Origin: Thermomonas fusca DSM 15424
GTDB taxonomy: Bacteria; Pseudomonadota; Gammaproteobacteria; Xanthomonadales; Xanthomonadaceae
Length of the DNA stretch: 64,000 nucleotides
Direction of reading: 5' to 3'
Assembly (NCBI RefSeq): GCF_000423885.1
Contig: NZ_AUIV01000015.1
Span: forward strand, 50,401-114,400
Part shown: piece by piece, positions 43,136 to 52,128 of the stretch
Numbering within the stretch: the stretch's first letter is position 1
Layout: every line of letters starts with the position of its first letter
Notes under the pieces: model-generated
What the model saw: the letters and a program-made list of their open reading frames with translations, nothing else
Databases searched by the model: none
What the model was told of the DNA's origin: nothing
Made by a program: the position numbers and the translations under genes

Positions 43136-43855
43136 TTATGCGATCCGCAGCGCGTGCCAGCGCGCCAGCCCCTGCAGCACCGCATCCGGCGCCCACGTAT
43201 GCGCCGGCAAGCGCGAGCGCAAAGCCGCGGCGCCGCCACCGTGCAGGTGCAGGAGGGGCGTAGCGCCCAGCAGCGCCTGCGCGACGTGCAGGCTGCATTC
43301 GACCAGCGCCAGCGCGGCGCCGTCGCAGCCGGAGGCGAGCGCGTGATGGGTGTCGTCGGCGAACTCCGCATAGTCGCCGCCGGCCAGCGGCAGCTGCGCC
43401 GCGCGTGCGTGCAGCGCTTCGCGCATCAGCTGGGGGGACGGCGCGATGCGGCCGCCGCGGTGGCGGCCCGCGCCATCCAGCAGGTCGATGGTGAGCGCGG
43501 TGCCGACACCGACCACCAGCGCCGGCGCGCTGCCGCACAGCCCCAGCATCGCCAGGAAGCGGTCCACGCCCAAGTGCCCGGGCTCGGCATAGGCAATCCG
43601 CAGCGGCCCCAACGCCGTTTCGGTGTGCACCCGATGCAGGCGCTGGAAGCGCGTGCACAGCGCATCCAGCAGCGCCACCCGCCGCTCCGGCGCGGCCACG
43701 CTGGCGATGCAGGCGACAGCGCCGGCCGGCAGCGCGTCCAGCCAGCCGTCGGCATCGTCATGGGCGATCGCGCGCACCTCGCCCACGCTGCCGTCGGGGT
43801 CCAGCGGCGCGCATTTCAGACGGGTGTTGCCGAGATCGAACAGCCAGGTGGTCAT
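43136..43855 (-). CDS. coaX: Type III pantothenate kinase CoaX
   Basis: The 239-residue ASKHA kinase has an N-terminal phosphate-binding DLGNTRLK (7-14), GVDRFLAMLG and VGVGTALTIDLLD motifs, and GGRIAPS. CoaX phosphorylates pantothenate, the first step of coenzyme A synthesis, with ATP and monovalent cation. Its ATG overlaps the birA stop by four bases (ATGA), the common birA-coaX arrangement. Confidence 0.95.
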   Translation of the reverse strand: MTTWLFDLGNTRLKCAPLDPDGSVGEVRAIAHDDADGWLDALPAGAVACIASVAAPERRVALLDALCTRFQRLHRVHTETALGPLRIAYAEPGHLGVDRFLAMLGLCGSAPALVVGVGTALTIDLLDGAGRHRGGRIAPSPQLMREALHARAAQLPLAGGDYAEFADDTHHALASGCDGAALALVECSLHVAQALLGATPLLHLHGGGAAALRSRLPAHTWAPDAVLQGLARWHALRIA

Positions 43856-44865
43856 GCCTGCCCCGCGTCCGTTGGCGCGGCGCGCACGCTGACGTCGCCG
43901 GCGTGCACCAGGCGGATGTCGCCAGCGTCGTCGCGCACCAGCAGCGCGCCGTCCTCCGCGATGCCCAGCGCCTGCGCATCCCAGCTGCGCGCGGCCTCAT
44001 GCACCTGCACCGGTCGCCCGGCCAGCACGTCCAGCGCCGCATAGCGCGGCAGGAACGGGGCCAGCCCCTGCGCATCGAAGGTATCCAGTGCCGGCAGCAG
44101 CGATTCCAGCAGCGCGGCGGCCAGCAGGTTGCGCGCGGCCGGCTGCGGTACCAGTGCGGCCAGCTGGGTCCACAGTTGGCCGATCGCGCTGGACAAGGCT
44201 GCCGGCATGCGCACGTTGACGCCGATGCCGACCACCGCGCGCACCGCGCCCCCGGCTTCGCCGCCGCCTTCCACCAGCAGGCCGCCGAGCTTGTGCAGGC
44301 CGCCGCCATCGTCGACCACCAGATCGTTCGGCCACTTCAGCCGTATTTGCGCGAAGCCCAGCGCGTGCAGCGCTTCGCAGGCGGCGATCCCGGCCACCAG
44401 GCTCAGGCCGCCCAGCCGCGCCAATCCGCCCTCGAACCGCCGCGCCAGCGACAGGTACAGGTGCGCGGCCAGCGGCGACGACCACTCGCGGCCACGCCGG
44501 CCGCGCCCGCCGGTCTGGCGTTCGGCCAGCAGCACCGCGCAGCCGCGCGCAGGGGTGTCGCGGCGGAGCAGTTCGCTGTTGGTGGAATCCAGCGACCACG
44601 CCACCTCCAGATCGGCCAGTTCGGTGCGCAGCGCTGCCGGCAGGGCAGCGCGGATGGCGTCGCCGTCCAGCAGGTCCAGCGGCTGCGCTAGGTGGTAGCC
44701 GCGCCCCGGCGCCGCCTCGATGGCGATGCCCGCGTCGCGCAGCGCCTCGATCCGCTTCCACACCGCAGCGCGGGTCAGCCCGGCCTCGCCGGCCAGCACG
44801 TCGCCACTGACTGGCCCGCCAGCCAGACGCTGCAACAGCGCGCGTTCGCCGCGGGCGTCGCTCAT
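43852..44865 (-). CDS. birA: Biotin-protein ligase / biotin operon repressor BirA
   Basis: About 337 residues. An N-terminal winged helix (about 5-65, LTRAAVWKRIEALRDAG) precedes the ligase domain with the biotinyl-AMP motif GGRGRRGREW, KWPNDLV and a C-terminal SH3-like domain. BirA attaches biotin to carboxylase carrier protein and can repress biotin genes. The start at 44865 overlaps the plsY stop by four bases. Confidence 0.95.
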   Translation of the reverse strand: MSDARGERALLQRLAGGPVSGDVLAGEAGLTRAAVWKRIEALRDAGIAIEAAPGRGYHLAQPLDLLDGDAIRAALPAALRTELADLEVAWSLDSTNSELLRRDTPARGCAVLLAERQTGGRGRRGREWSSPLAAHLYLSLARRFEGGLARLGGLSLVAGIAACEALHALGFAQIRLKWPNDLVVDDGGGLHKLGGLLVEGGGEAGGAVRAVVGIGVNVRMPAALSSAIGQLWTQLAALVPQPAARNLLAAALLESLLPALDTFDAQGLAPFLPRYAALDVLAGRPVQVHEAARSWDAQALGIAEDGALLVRDDAGDIRLVHAGDVSVRAAPTDAGQA

Positions 44866-45482
44866 GCGCGTGCGCCCCGGCGGCGCAGCAGGCGCGCGCG
44901 CTCGAAACGCGACTCGGTGCCATGCCGCAGCCGCTGCAGGTTGCCGCGATGGGTGAAGGCGAGGAACAGCGCCAGCGCGACGGAAAACGCCAGCCGCGGT
45001 GCATCGGCATCGAACAGCCAGGCCCACGGCGGCAGGCTGGCCGCGGCCAGCACGGTGGACAGGCCGACGTAGCCGCTGGTCACCAGCACCAGCAGCCACA
45101 CCCCCAGCAGCAGCGGCACCGCCAGCGGCCAGAGCACCAGCAGCGCGCCCACCGCGGTGGCGGCGCCCTTGCCGCCGCGGAAGCCGTGCCAGACCGGCCA
45201 GACGTGGCCCAGCACCGCCAGCCCCGCCGCCGGCCAGGCCACGCCCGGGGCGAAACGCAGCGCCAGCCATGCCGCCAGCGCGCCCTTGCCGACATCGATC
45301 AGCACCACCCCCAGCGCGAAGCGCAGGCCCTGGGTGCGCAGCGCGTTGGTGCCGCCGGCATTGCCGCTGCCCATGGTGCGTACGTCGACCCCGCGCAGCC
45401 GGCCCAGCAGCAGGCTGCCTGACAGCGAGCCCAGCAGGTAGGCGACACACAGCAGGCAGGCGGCGACGAGTACGGGCGACAT
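44862..45482 (-). CDS. plsY: Acyl-phosphate:glycerol-3-phosphate acyltransferase PlsY
   Basis: The 206-residue membrane protein has the three PlsY motifs: SGNAGGTNALRT, GHVWPVWHGFRGGKGAAT and the later TSGYVGLSTVLAA. PlsY transfers an acyl group from acyl-phosphate to glycerol-3-phosphate in the inner membrane. It starts a coupled plsY-birA-coaX operon. Upstream on the same strand lies a fused DhaL/DegV protein that may make acyl-phosphate. Confidence 0.94.
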   Translation of the reverse strand: MSPVLVAACLLCVAYLLGSLSGSLLLGRLRGVDVRTMGSGNAGGTNALRTQGLRFALGVVLIDVGKGALAAWLALRFAPGVAWPAAGLAVLGHVWPVWHGFRGGKGAATAVGALLVLWPLAVPLLLGVWLLVLVTSGYVGLSTVLAAASLPPWAWLFDADAPRLAFSVALALFLAFTHRGNLQRLRHGTESRFERARLLRRRGARA

Positions 45483-45528
45483 CCTTCGATGATACGCAGC
45501 GCGGCCACCCACCCGCACCCGGATCGCG

Positions 45529-47343
45529 TCAGGGCGCGGGCTGCAGCCCCAGCACCAGGGCACCGCGACCGGCATGCGCGCCGATCGCCGGCCCCACTTC
45601 GACCAGATGCGCCTCGGTCACCGGCAGCAGCCGGCGCAGCGCCGCAAGCACGCGTTCGCCGTCCGCCGCCGCATCGGCGTGGCCGACCAGCAGCCGCCAA
45701 CCGGGTGCCGCCGGCAGCCGCCGCGCCACGTGCCGCGCGAACGCCTCCGGCGCGCCGTGGCGGGCGAACAGGCCACCGGCCACCTTCAGCACGCCGTTGC
45801 GGATCGCGGCCAGCGGGGTCAGCCCGCTGAAGCGCACCAGCGGGGCGGCCCAGCGCGGAATGCGACCGCCGCGCACGGCGTGGCGGATGTCGCGGGCCAT
45901 CGCCCAGGTCAGTGTCTGCGGCACCAGCCGCGCCAGTTCCTCGGCAATCGCGTCCGCCTCCGCACCGGCCGCGGCCAGTTCGCCGGCGCGCCATGCCAGC
46001 AGCGCCTGACCGACGCTGGCGTGGCCGCTGTCGATGCAGCGCAGCCGCCCCTGCTGCCCGCGCGCCGCCGATTCGGCCGATTGCAGGGTGCCGGACAGCG
46101 GCCGCGACAGGCCCACGTAGACCGCCGCCGGCTGGTGCGCCAGCACGTGTTCGAAGACGCGGCGGAAATCCCCCGGCGGTGGCTGGCTGGTCTGCGGCAG
46201 CTGCGCCGAGGCGGCCATGCGCCGGTAGAACTCGGCCGTGCCCAGGCCCAGGCGGTCCAGGTAATCGCGGCCGTCCAAGCTGACCCGCACCGGCACCACA
46301 TGGATGTCGAAGCGATCGGCCAGTGCCTGCGGCAGGTCGGAAGCGCTGTCGGTCACCACCGCCACCCGGCCCGGCGATTCCACGCTGCGCTGCTGCATGA
46401 CCATGTCGTCGGCCTTCATCGCCTCGACCCGGCCAAACCCGGCGCAGGCATCGAACAGCGCCTGCGGCCGGGCGGTGTGGCCATGCACGCGTACCCGGCT
46501 GTCGCTGCCCGCCACCACCAGCGATTCGATGCCGATCACCGCCAGCGCGGTGCGCAGCGCGACCCGGTCGATCCGCTCGCCCACCAGCAGGCATTCGGTG
46601 CAATAGCGGCAACCCGGATCCACATCCAGATGGACATGCGCCGCAGCGGCCTCCGCGCCGTCGCCGACCGCGCCGCGCAGGTTCAGCACGCGCGGACCGC
46701 CTTCGGCATAGGCGGCGATGCCCTCCAGCCAGTCCACGAATCCGCGCGCGCCGGCATCCACCACGCCCGCCTTGCGCAGCAGCGGCATCTGCCGCGGGGT
46801 GTCGGCCAGCGCGGTGCGCGCGCGCGGCAGCGCCGCCGCGAACGCCTGCCATGGCTTCGCCCCTACCCTGCGCGCCTGCTCCTCCAGCGCCTCGGTGAAC
46901 GCCGCGATCACGCTCAGGATGGTGCCCTCCACCGGCTGCGCCAATGCCGCGCGAGCGCTGTCCGCGCCGCGTCGCACCGCCGCCGCCAGCTCGCCGGCAT
47001 CGAGCTGCGACAACGCCCGCGCCTGCTCGCCCAGGCCCATCAGGAACTGCGCCATGATCGCGCCGGAATTGCCGCGCGCGCCGTCGATCGCGTCGTTGCC
47101 CACCCGCAGCAGCAGTTCGCCGGCATGGCGGCTGCGCCGGCTCAGCGCGCCGTGCAGCACGCTGCCCAGGGTCGAGGCGAGGTTGCTGCCGGTATCGCCG
47201 TCGGGCACCGGGAACACGTTGATGCGGTTGAGCTCGTCGCGCGCGGCGATCACCCGCCGCGCACCGGCGATCAGGGCCCGGCGCAGCGCGGCGGCGGTGA
47301 CGGCGGAGGGCGGGACGCTGGTGGTCAGGGCGGTGTCGGACAT
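45529..47343 (-). CDS. Fused DhaL (FakA-like kinase) and DegV (FakB-like fatty-acid-binding) protein
   Basis: About 604 residues in three parts. Residues about 15-210 are a DhaL kinase domain with NVFPVPDGDTGSN (Mg-ATP Asp residues) and GARGNSGAIM. Residues about 220-320 resemble the FakA middle domain (GCRYCTECLL). Residues about 325-600 are a DegV domain (VVTDSASDLP, SRPLSGTLQSA, RGGRIPR). In Firmicutes FakA and FakB are separate proteins that phosphorylate fatty acids for PlsX/PlsY. Here they are one chain and the gene precedes plsY by 46 bases. The ATG at 47343 was chosen as the family N-terminus. Confidence 0.85.
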   Translation of the reverse strand: MSDTALTTSVPPSAVTAAALRRALIAGARRVIAARDELNRINVFPVPDGDTGSNLASTLGSVLHGALSRRSRHAGELLLRVGNDAIDGARGNSGAIMAQFLMGLGEQARALSQLDAGELAAAVRRGADSARAALAQPVEGTILSVIAAFTEALEEQARRVGAKPWQAFAAALPRARTALADTPRQMPLLRKAGVVDAGARGFVDWLEGIAAYAEGGPRVLNLRGAVGDGAEAAAAHVHLDVDPGCRYCTECLLVGERIDRVALRTALAVIGIESLVVAGSDSRVRVHGHTARPQALFDACAGFGRVEAMKADDMVMQQRSVESPGRVAVVTDSASDLPQALADRFDIHVVPVRVSLDGRDYLDRLGLGTAEFYRRMAASAQLPQTSQPPPGDFRRVFEHVLAHQPAAVYVGLSRPLSGTLQSAESAARGQQGRLRCIDSGHASVGQALLAWRAGELAAAGAEADAIAEELARLVPQTLTWAMARDIRHAVRGGRIPRWAAPLVRFSGLTPLAAIRNGVLKVAGGLFARHGAPEAFARHVARRLPAAPGWRLLVGHADAAADGERVLAALRRLLPVTEAHLVEVGPAIGAHAGRGALVLGLQPAP

Positions 47344-47467
47344 GCCGCCAGTGTGCAGAGCCGGCCGCATCCGCGCCTGCTGCGGCGCAGCACCGACCGG
47401 CTCGGTCGGCTGCTATAGTCGCGGGCGGGCCGTGCGCTGCGTACGCCCATTCATCCGGTGACCCTCC

Positions 47468-47761
47468 ATGCGCCTGTCCACGACGCGTCAGCTGTTGGTC
47501 TGCCTTGCCCTGGCGGGCGCCTTTGGCCATGCCGGCGCCAGCGAACTGCGGCAGACGGCACCGGAAAGCACGCCGCCGGCAGAGCCCCAACCAGCGTCGA
47601 TGGAGCGGCTGGACGAAGCCGACCTCGATGTCACCGCCGCCGCGCATACGCCGCGCGCACCGCGCCCGAAGGCGCAGGCACCGGGCCCGGCCCGCGCTTC
47701 CGGCGACAGCCGCGCGATGCCGTCGCGCTTCCACAGCTTCCTGCCCGGCATGTTTCGCTGA
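47468..47761 (+). CDS. Small secreted protein of unknown function
   Basis: The 97-residue frame has a signal peptide (MRLSTTRQLLVCLALAG, cleavage about ASE) and a mature part rich in Pro, Ala and charged residues with little hydrophobicity, so probably disordered. It ends RFHSFLPGMFR. No family recognised. It is divergent from the fused kinase gene and immediately precedes mtfA. Confidence 0.55.
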   Translation: MRLSTTRQLLVCLALAGAFGHAGASELRQTAPESTPPAEPQPASMERLDEADLDVTAAAHTPRAPRPKAQAPGPARASGDSRAMPSRFHSFLPGMFR

Positions 47762-47776
47762 GCAATCCGGTTCCGC

Positions 47777-48526
47777 GTGATCTGGCCGTTCTCGCGCCGC
47801 CCGCGCACTGCTCCCGCACTTGACCCTTCGCTGTGCCGGCAGGCTGCGGCCGGTTTGCCGTGGCTGCGCGATCTCGACCCGCCGCGCCAGCAGCGCCTGC
47901 ACACGCTGGCCGCCGAATTCCTGGCCGACAAGGCCATCACGCCGCTGCACGGCCTGCGACTGAACGAGGTGCAGCGGCTGCGGCTGGCGATGCTGTGCTG
48001 CATGCCATTGCTGGAGTTCGGCCGCGAGGGCCTGCACGGCTGGAAGGAGCTGCTGGTGTACCCGGCCGCGTTCCGCGCCCGGCGCAGTCATGTCGACGCC
48101 CACGGCATCCTCCACGAAGGCGCCGAGGAACTGATCGGCGAAGCCTGGGAACGCGGCCCGGTGATCCTGTCCTGGGCCGACGTGCGCAGCGACATCGCCG
48201 CCCCGAACGACGGCTTCTGCGTGGCCGCGCACGAGATCGCGCACAAGCTCGACGCACTGGACGGCGCGATGGACGGCACCCCGCCGCTGCCGCGCGACTG
48301 GCAGCGGCGGTGGGCGGCGGATTTCCAGCGCGCCTACGACGGCTTCTGCGCCGAGGTGGACGCCGGCCGCGACACCGCCATCGACCCCTATGCCGCGGAA
48401 GCGCCGGAGGAATTCTTCGCGGTCTGCACCGAATACCACTTCAGCGACGCACGCACGCTGCAGGCGGCGATGCCCGAGGTCGCCGCGCACCTGCGCCGGT
48501 TCTACGGGGCGCCGCTGCTGGGCTGA
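47777..48526 (+). CDS. mtfA: MtfA-type zinc peptidase (M90)
   Basis: The 249-residue protein has the zinc motif HEIAH (AAHEIAHKLD, about 155-164), the distal Glu in EEFFAVCTEYHF, and the typical WPFSRR start. MtfA interacts with the Mlc repressor in E. coli and has aminopeptidase activity. The start is a GTG at 47777. Its 3' end overlaps the end of the convergent SDR gene by 25 bases. Confidence 0.88.
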   Translation: MIWPFSRRPRTAPALDPSLCRQAAAGLPWLRDLDPPRQQRLHTLAAEFLADKAITPLHGLRLNEVQRLRLAMLCCMPLLEFGREGLHGWKELLVYPAAFRARRSHVDAHGILHEGAEELIGEAWERGPVILSWADVRSDIAAPNDGFCVAAHEIAHKLDALDGAMDGTPPLPRDWQRRWAADFQRAYDGFCAEVDAGRDTAIDPYAAEAPEEFFAVCTEYHFSDARTLQAAMPEVAAHLRRFYGAPLLG

Positions 48527-49383
48527 GGCGCGTCGAACATAGCCGCAGCGGGCGCGAAGGCGCGCGGTGCATAGCCGAAGTCGCGCGCCGCCGGGCCGGC
48601 ATCGAACACCAGGTCATCGCGCATGCGTGCGATTGCGTCACCGGTGAGGTCGCGCGCGATGCCTCCGGCACGCGCCGCCGCCAGCAGCGCGCGGAACAGC
48701 GGCATCGGCAGCAGGTGCAGCCGCGGCGATGGCGACAGGCAGGCCAGCATCCGCCGCACCATCTCGGCATAGGCCAGCGTTTCGCCGCCCGGCAGGTCAT
48801 AGCCACGCGCAGCGGCGGCGGTACTGCGACAGGCCGCCAGCGCGGCCTCGGCGAGGTCATCGACGTGCACCGGCTGGCGCCGGCCAGCGGCAACGCGCGG
48901 CAGGACGAAGCGGCCGAAGCGCTGCGCCAGCCGGGCGATGCGGGTCAGGGTGGCGTCGCGCCCGGCGCCGTACACCAGCGTCGGACGCAGCACGATGGCG
49001 GCTTCGCCGCGCGCCGCGGCGGTCGCGAACAAGGCAGCTTCGGCCTCGCGCAGGCGCCGCGCCACGTCGCGCTCACCGGCATCGGCGGAAGCATGCTTGA
49101 CGTGGACGCTGGTGGAGCCGAACGCGACCACCCGCGGGCAATGGATGTCAGCCGTCGCGTACCACTGCGCGAACGCATCCAGCGGGCCGCAGCTGAAGAT
49201 CGCATCGACTTGCTCCGGCAATCCCGGCGGCTGCGGAAAGCCGCCGCGCAGCCAGCGCAGGCCGGGGCCATCGGCGCGCTGCGTGCGCGACAGCGCCAGC
49301 ACCTGCCAGCCCTCGGCGCGCAGCCGCGCCAGCAGCGCCGCGCCGATCTGCCCGCTGCCGCCGAACACCAGCGCGGTGTTCAT
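48502..49383 (-). CDS. Extended SDR / NAD-dependent epimerase-like protein
   Basis: About 293 residues with the N-terminal Rossmann motif FGGSGQIG (7-14), GSTSVHVKH in the active-site region and RPTLVYGAGRD, as in atypical extended SDRs. The classical YxxxK is not clearly present, so it may be a non-catalytic or atypical member. The ATG overlaps the nhaA stop by four bases, so it is co-translated with the antiporter. Substrate unknown. Confidence 0.75.
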   Translation of the reverse strand: MNTALVFGGSGQIGAALLARLRAEGWQVLALSRTQRADGPGLRWLRGGFPQPPGLPEQVDAIFSCGPLDAFAQWYATADIHCPRVVAFGSTSVHVKHASADAGERDVARRLREAEAALFATAAARGEAAIVLRPTLVYGAGRDATLTRIARLAQRFGRFVLPRVAAGRRQPVHVDDLAEAALAACRSTAAAARGYDLPGGETLAYAEMVRRMLACLSPSPRLHLLPMPLFRALLAAARAGGIARDLTGDAIARMRDDLVFDAGPAARDFGYAPRAFAPAAAMFDAPQPSSGAP

Positions 49384-50588
49384 GCGCGGGCGTTGCGCGG
49401 CAGCACCAGCGCCAGCCACAGGCTGCCCAGCAACGCCGCCACCACCGACGCGCCGAGCACGCCCAGCACGCCCTCGGTGTAATGCAGCGGATGCCCGGCA
49501 AAGGCCAGCGAGGCGATGAACAGGCTCATGGTGAAACCGATGCCGCAAAGCATCCCCAACCCCAGCATCGCGCGCAGGTCCATGCCCTGCGGGAACTGCG
49601 CCAGCCCCAGCGTACGCATCAGCAACGCCACGCCGACGATGCCGACCGGCTTGCCCAGCACCAGCCCCAGAGCGATCCCTGCGGGCAGCGGCGACAACAG
49701 GTCGTCCAGCTGCAGCGCGCCAATCGCCAGCCCGGCATTGGCGAACGCGAACAGCGGCAGGATTGCGAACGCGACCCACGGGTGCAGCGCGTGCTCCAGG
49801 GTTTCCAGCGGCGAATGCTCAACCGCATCGTCAATCGTGTTGTGGCGGTCGTAGTGCGGGATCATCAGCCCGGTCACGACGCCCGCCAGCGTGGCGTGCA
49901 CGCCCGACGCCAGCACCAGCACCCACAGCAACACGCCCAGCAGCAGGTAGGGCGCCAACCGCGTCACCTTGCGCCGGTTCAGCACGAACATCGCCAGCAC
50001 CACCAGCGCCGCGCCGGCCAGCGCGCCCCACTGCAGGCCCTGCGAATAGAAGAACGCGATGATCAGGATCGCGATCAGGTCATCGGCCACCGCAATCGTC
50101 GACAGCAGCAGCTTCATTCCCAGCGGCACCCGCGAACCCAGCAGCGCCAGCACGCCGAGGGCGAAGGCGATGTCGGTGGCGGTGGGAATGGCCCAGCCGC
50201 GCATCGCCCCGGCATCGCCGTGGTTCATCGCCGTATACAGCAGCGCCGGCACCGCCACCCCGGCCACGGCGCAGACCACCGGCAGCGCCAGCTGATCGCG
50301 GCTGGACAGCTGCCCGGAGATCACCTCGCGCTTGATCTCCAGCGACACCAGCAGGAAGAACACCGCCATCAGGCCGTCGTTGATCCACCAGTGCAGCGAC
50401 TTGCCCCAACCTTCGCCGCCCAGCGGGGTGTCGCGCAACACCTCGTAGGCATGCGCCAACGGCGAATTGGCGGCGATCATCGCCAGCACCGCGGCGGCGA
50501 TCAGGATGATGCCGGCGGCGGCTTCAAGGCGGAAGAATTCGGCCAGCGCGCTCTGGGCACGGGCGAGGACGGAGGCATGCGTGGTCAT
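49380..50588 (-). CDS. nhaA: Na+/H+ antiporter NhaA
   Basis: The 402-residue protein has twelve membrane helices and the NhaA signature: the paired ion-binding Asp residues in VADDLIAI, helix IV TATDIAFALG and the conserved LEIKREVISGQL near the N-terminus. NhaA exports sodium in exchange for protons at alkaline pH. Length is close to E. coli NhaA (388). Confidence 0.96.
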   Translation of the reverse strand: MTTHASVLARAQSALAEFFRLEAAAGIILIAAAVLAMIAANSPLAHAYEVLRDTPLGGEGWGKSLHWWINDGLMAVFFLLVSLEIKREVISGQLSSRDQLALPVVCAVAGVAVPALLYTAMNHGDAGAMRGWAIPTATDIAFALGVLALLGSRVPLGMKLLLSTIAVADDLIAILIIAFFYSQGLQWGALAGAALVVLAMFVLNRRKVTRLAPYLLLGVLLWVLVLASGVHATLAGVVTGLMIPHYDRHNTIDDAVEHSPLETLEHALHPWVAFAILPLFAFANAGLAIGALQLDDLLSPLPAGIALGLVLGKPVGIVGVALLMRTLGLAQFPQGMDLRAMLGLGMLCGIGFTMSLFIASLAFAGHPLHYTEGVLGVLGASVVAALLGSLWLALVLPRNARA

Positions 50589-50636
50589 CTTCCGCAGTAT
50601 AGAAGGCCCGCTGCGTCGACTACCCGCGCGATCGCG

Positions 50637-51242
50637 TCAAGAACAGCCTTCCACATAGTCCACCTGCGGCGGCAGGCCCACCCGCCACGCCAGCACCCTG
50701 GCGTCGTCGCCGCGACCGTCGGTCTCGAACACCAGCACGCCGGCGCCACCGGCGGGATCGCGGATGCGCAGGTATTCGCCGTCGGTGTAATGGTGCGGCC
50801 GCGCTTCGACCTGGTTCGGATACAGCCTGGCGATGTCGGACCTGTGCATGCCGATCCTGCCGCCGCCCGGCGCGGTTTCGCGTTCGCCTTCGATGTCATA
50901 GCGGACGAACCTGCCGCCCTCCAGCATGAACGCCTGGTCTTCGGCGGACCGCGCGGCGCGCTTCGGGCGCAGGTAGTGGCAGCCATCGGCCGGCTCAGGC
51001 GGCGGCCCCAGCCGCTCCAGCGCCCCGCCCCAGGCCTGCTCCATGTCGGCAGCAGGGATGCCAAGCCGGACATCGCCATAACCGCCGAACCCGGCCAATC
51101 CTTGCTGTGCGGCGGCCGCGCCAGGCGCTTCGGCTTGCGGCGCCGCCACCGGCTCTGCGGGCGACGCAGAGGTAGCGGGGGTTGCAGCGGGTTTGCAGGC
51201 GGCCAGCATGGCCAACAGGACAAGCGGAAGCAGGAGGCGCAC
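50637..51242 (-). CDS. Lipoprotein of unknown function
   Basis: About 201 residues from a GTG at 51242 preceded by AAGGAG. The lipobox is LAAC (Cys about 16), followed by an Ala/Pro linker and a mature domain with GDVRLGIPAADMEQAW and a C-terminal Cys (VEGCS). The pattern suggests a periplasmic/outer-membrane lipoprotein. The open frame extends upstream to 51551, but only the GTG start gives the signal peptide. Family not recognised. Confidence 0.7.
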   Translation of the reverse strand: MRLLLPLVLLAMLAACKPAATPATSASPAEPVAAPQAEAPGAAAAQQGLAGFGGYGDVRLGIPAADMEQAWGGALERLGPPPEPADGCHYLRPKRAARSAEDQAFMLEGGRFVRYDIEGERETAPGGGRIGMHRSDIARLYPNQVEARPHHYTDGEYLRIRDPAGGAGVLVFETDGRGDDARVLAWRVGLPPQVDYVEGCS

Positions 51243-51393
51243 CGCGGAACTCCTTGTGTTGCGACGGAGCCCGCAGTGTCGCCAGCCGCGGTGAACGCGG
51301 CGCGAAGCGCCTTCGGAAGTGACGGCCACGCGATCGTCATCCGCGCGACATCGACGCCGGCTAGCGTGGCGCACGTCGAACCGGGGATCCCCC

Positions 51394-52116
51394 ATGCTGC
51401 TCAACAAGACCGCACTCGCGCACAGCGCCTTGCAGGCCGGCTCCAGCGCCGGACTGAGCCTGGCCGAGCGCCGCATCCTGATCGTCACCGACGGCAAGCG
51501 CACGCTCAACGAGGTGATGGCGATGCTGGGGCCGGACATCCTGCCGGCCATCGACCGCCTGCTGAAGGACGGCTACATCCGCCCGGCCGATGCCAGGGAC
51601 GCCGCTGCAAGCGCCCCGGCCAGCGGCGTCGCCGGCGCCTTCACCGGCCTGCTGCGCGCCACCACCGATGCGCTGCAGGCGCGCACCGAGCAGATCCGTG
51701 CCGGCAGCCCGCGGCCGGCGCCGACGCAGGCCGGGATCGCCTCCCCGGCGCACGCTGGCGGCACCGCGCCATCGGTGGCGCCGGCTGGCGCCGCGCCTGC
51801 GCCCACGCGCGGCCAGCGCCGCTCGCTGGTGGCGGCGAAGATGTACATGATCGACATGCTTTCGCTGCAGCGCGACCCGGACGCAGTGGAGCGCAAGGCC
51901 CGCATCCAGTTCTGCGGCAACGACGATGCGCTGATCGAAGCCGTTCTCGACGGCTTGCAGCTGCTGCTGCAGCTGACCAACGACAGCTACGGCCAGCGCG
52001 TGCTGGCGCGGCTGGGCGAAGTGCTGCCGGAACCGCTGCTGCCGCGGCTGGAGGCGGTCACCGTTCCGCGCGCACCGCGCGAGGCCGCCCCGCAGCTCAA
52101 GCTGGTGGGCGGCTGA
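51394..52116 (+). CDS. Protein with N-terminal winged-helix-like domain and variable linker
   Basis: About 240 residues. Residues 1-65 (LAERRILIVTDGKRTLNEVMAML, in parts) resemble the small winged-helix-like domain found with some type IV-pilus or signalling proteins. A Pro/Ala-rich linker (about 75-135) and a helical C-terminus (VAAKMYMIDMLSLQRD, FCGNDDALIEAVLDGLQ) follow. I do not recognise a family. It is convergent with hmgA and divergent from the lipoprotein gene. Confidence 0.55.
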   Translation: MLLNKTALAHSALQAGSSAGLSLAERRILIVTDGKRTLNEVMAMLGPDILPAIDRLLKDGYIRPADARDAAASAPASGVAGAFTGLLRATTDALQARTEQIRAGSPRPAPTQAGIASPAHAGGTAPSVAPAGAAPAPTRGQRRSLVAAKMYMIDMLSLQRDPDAVERKARIQFCGNDDALIEAVLDGLQLLLQLTNDSYGQRVLARLGEVLPEPLLPRLEAVTVPRAPREAAPQLKLVGG

Positions 52117-52128
52117 GGCGCCAGCGGT

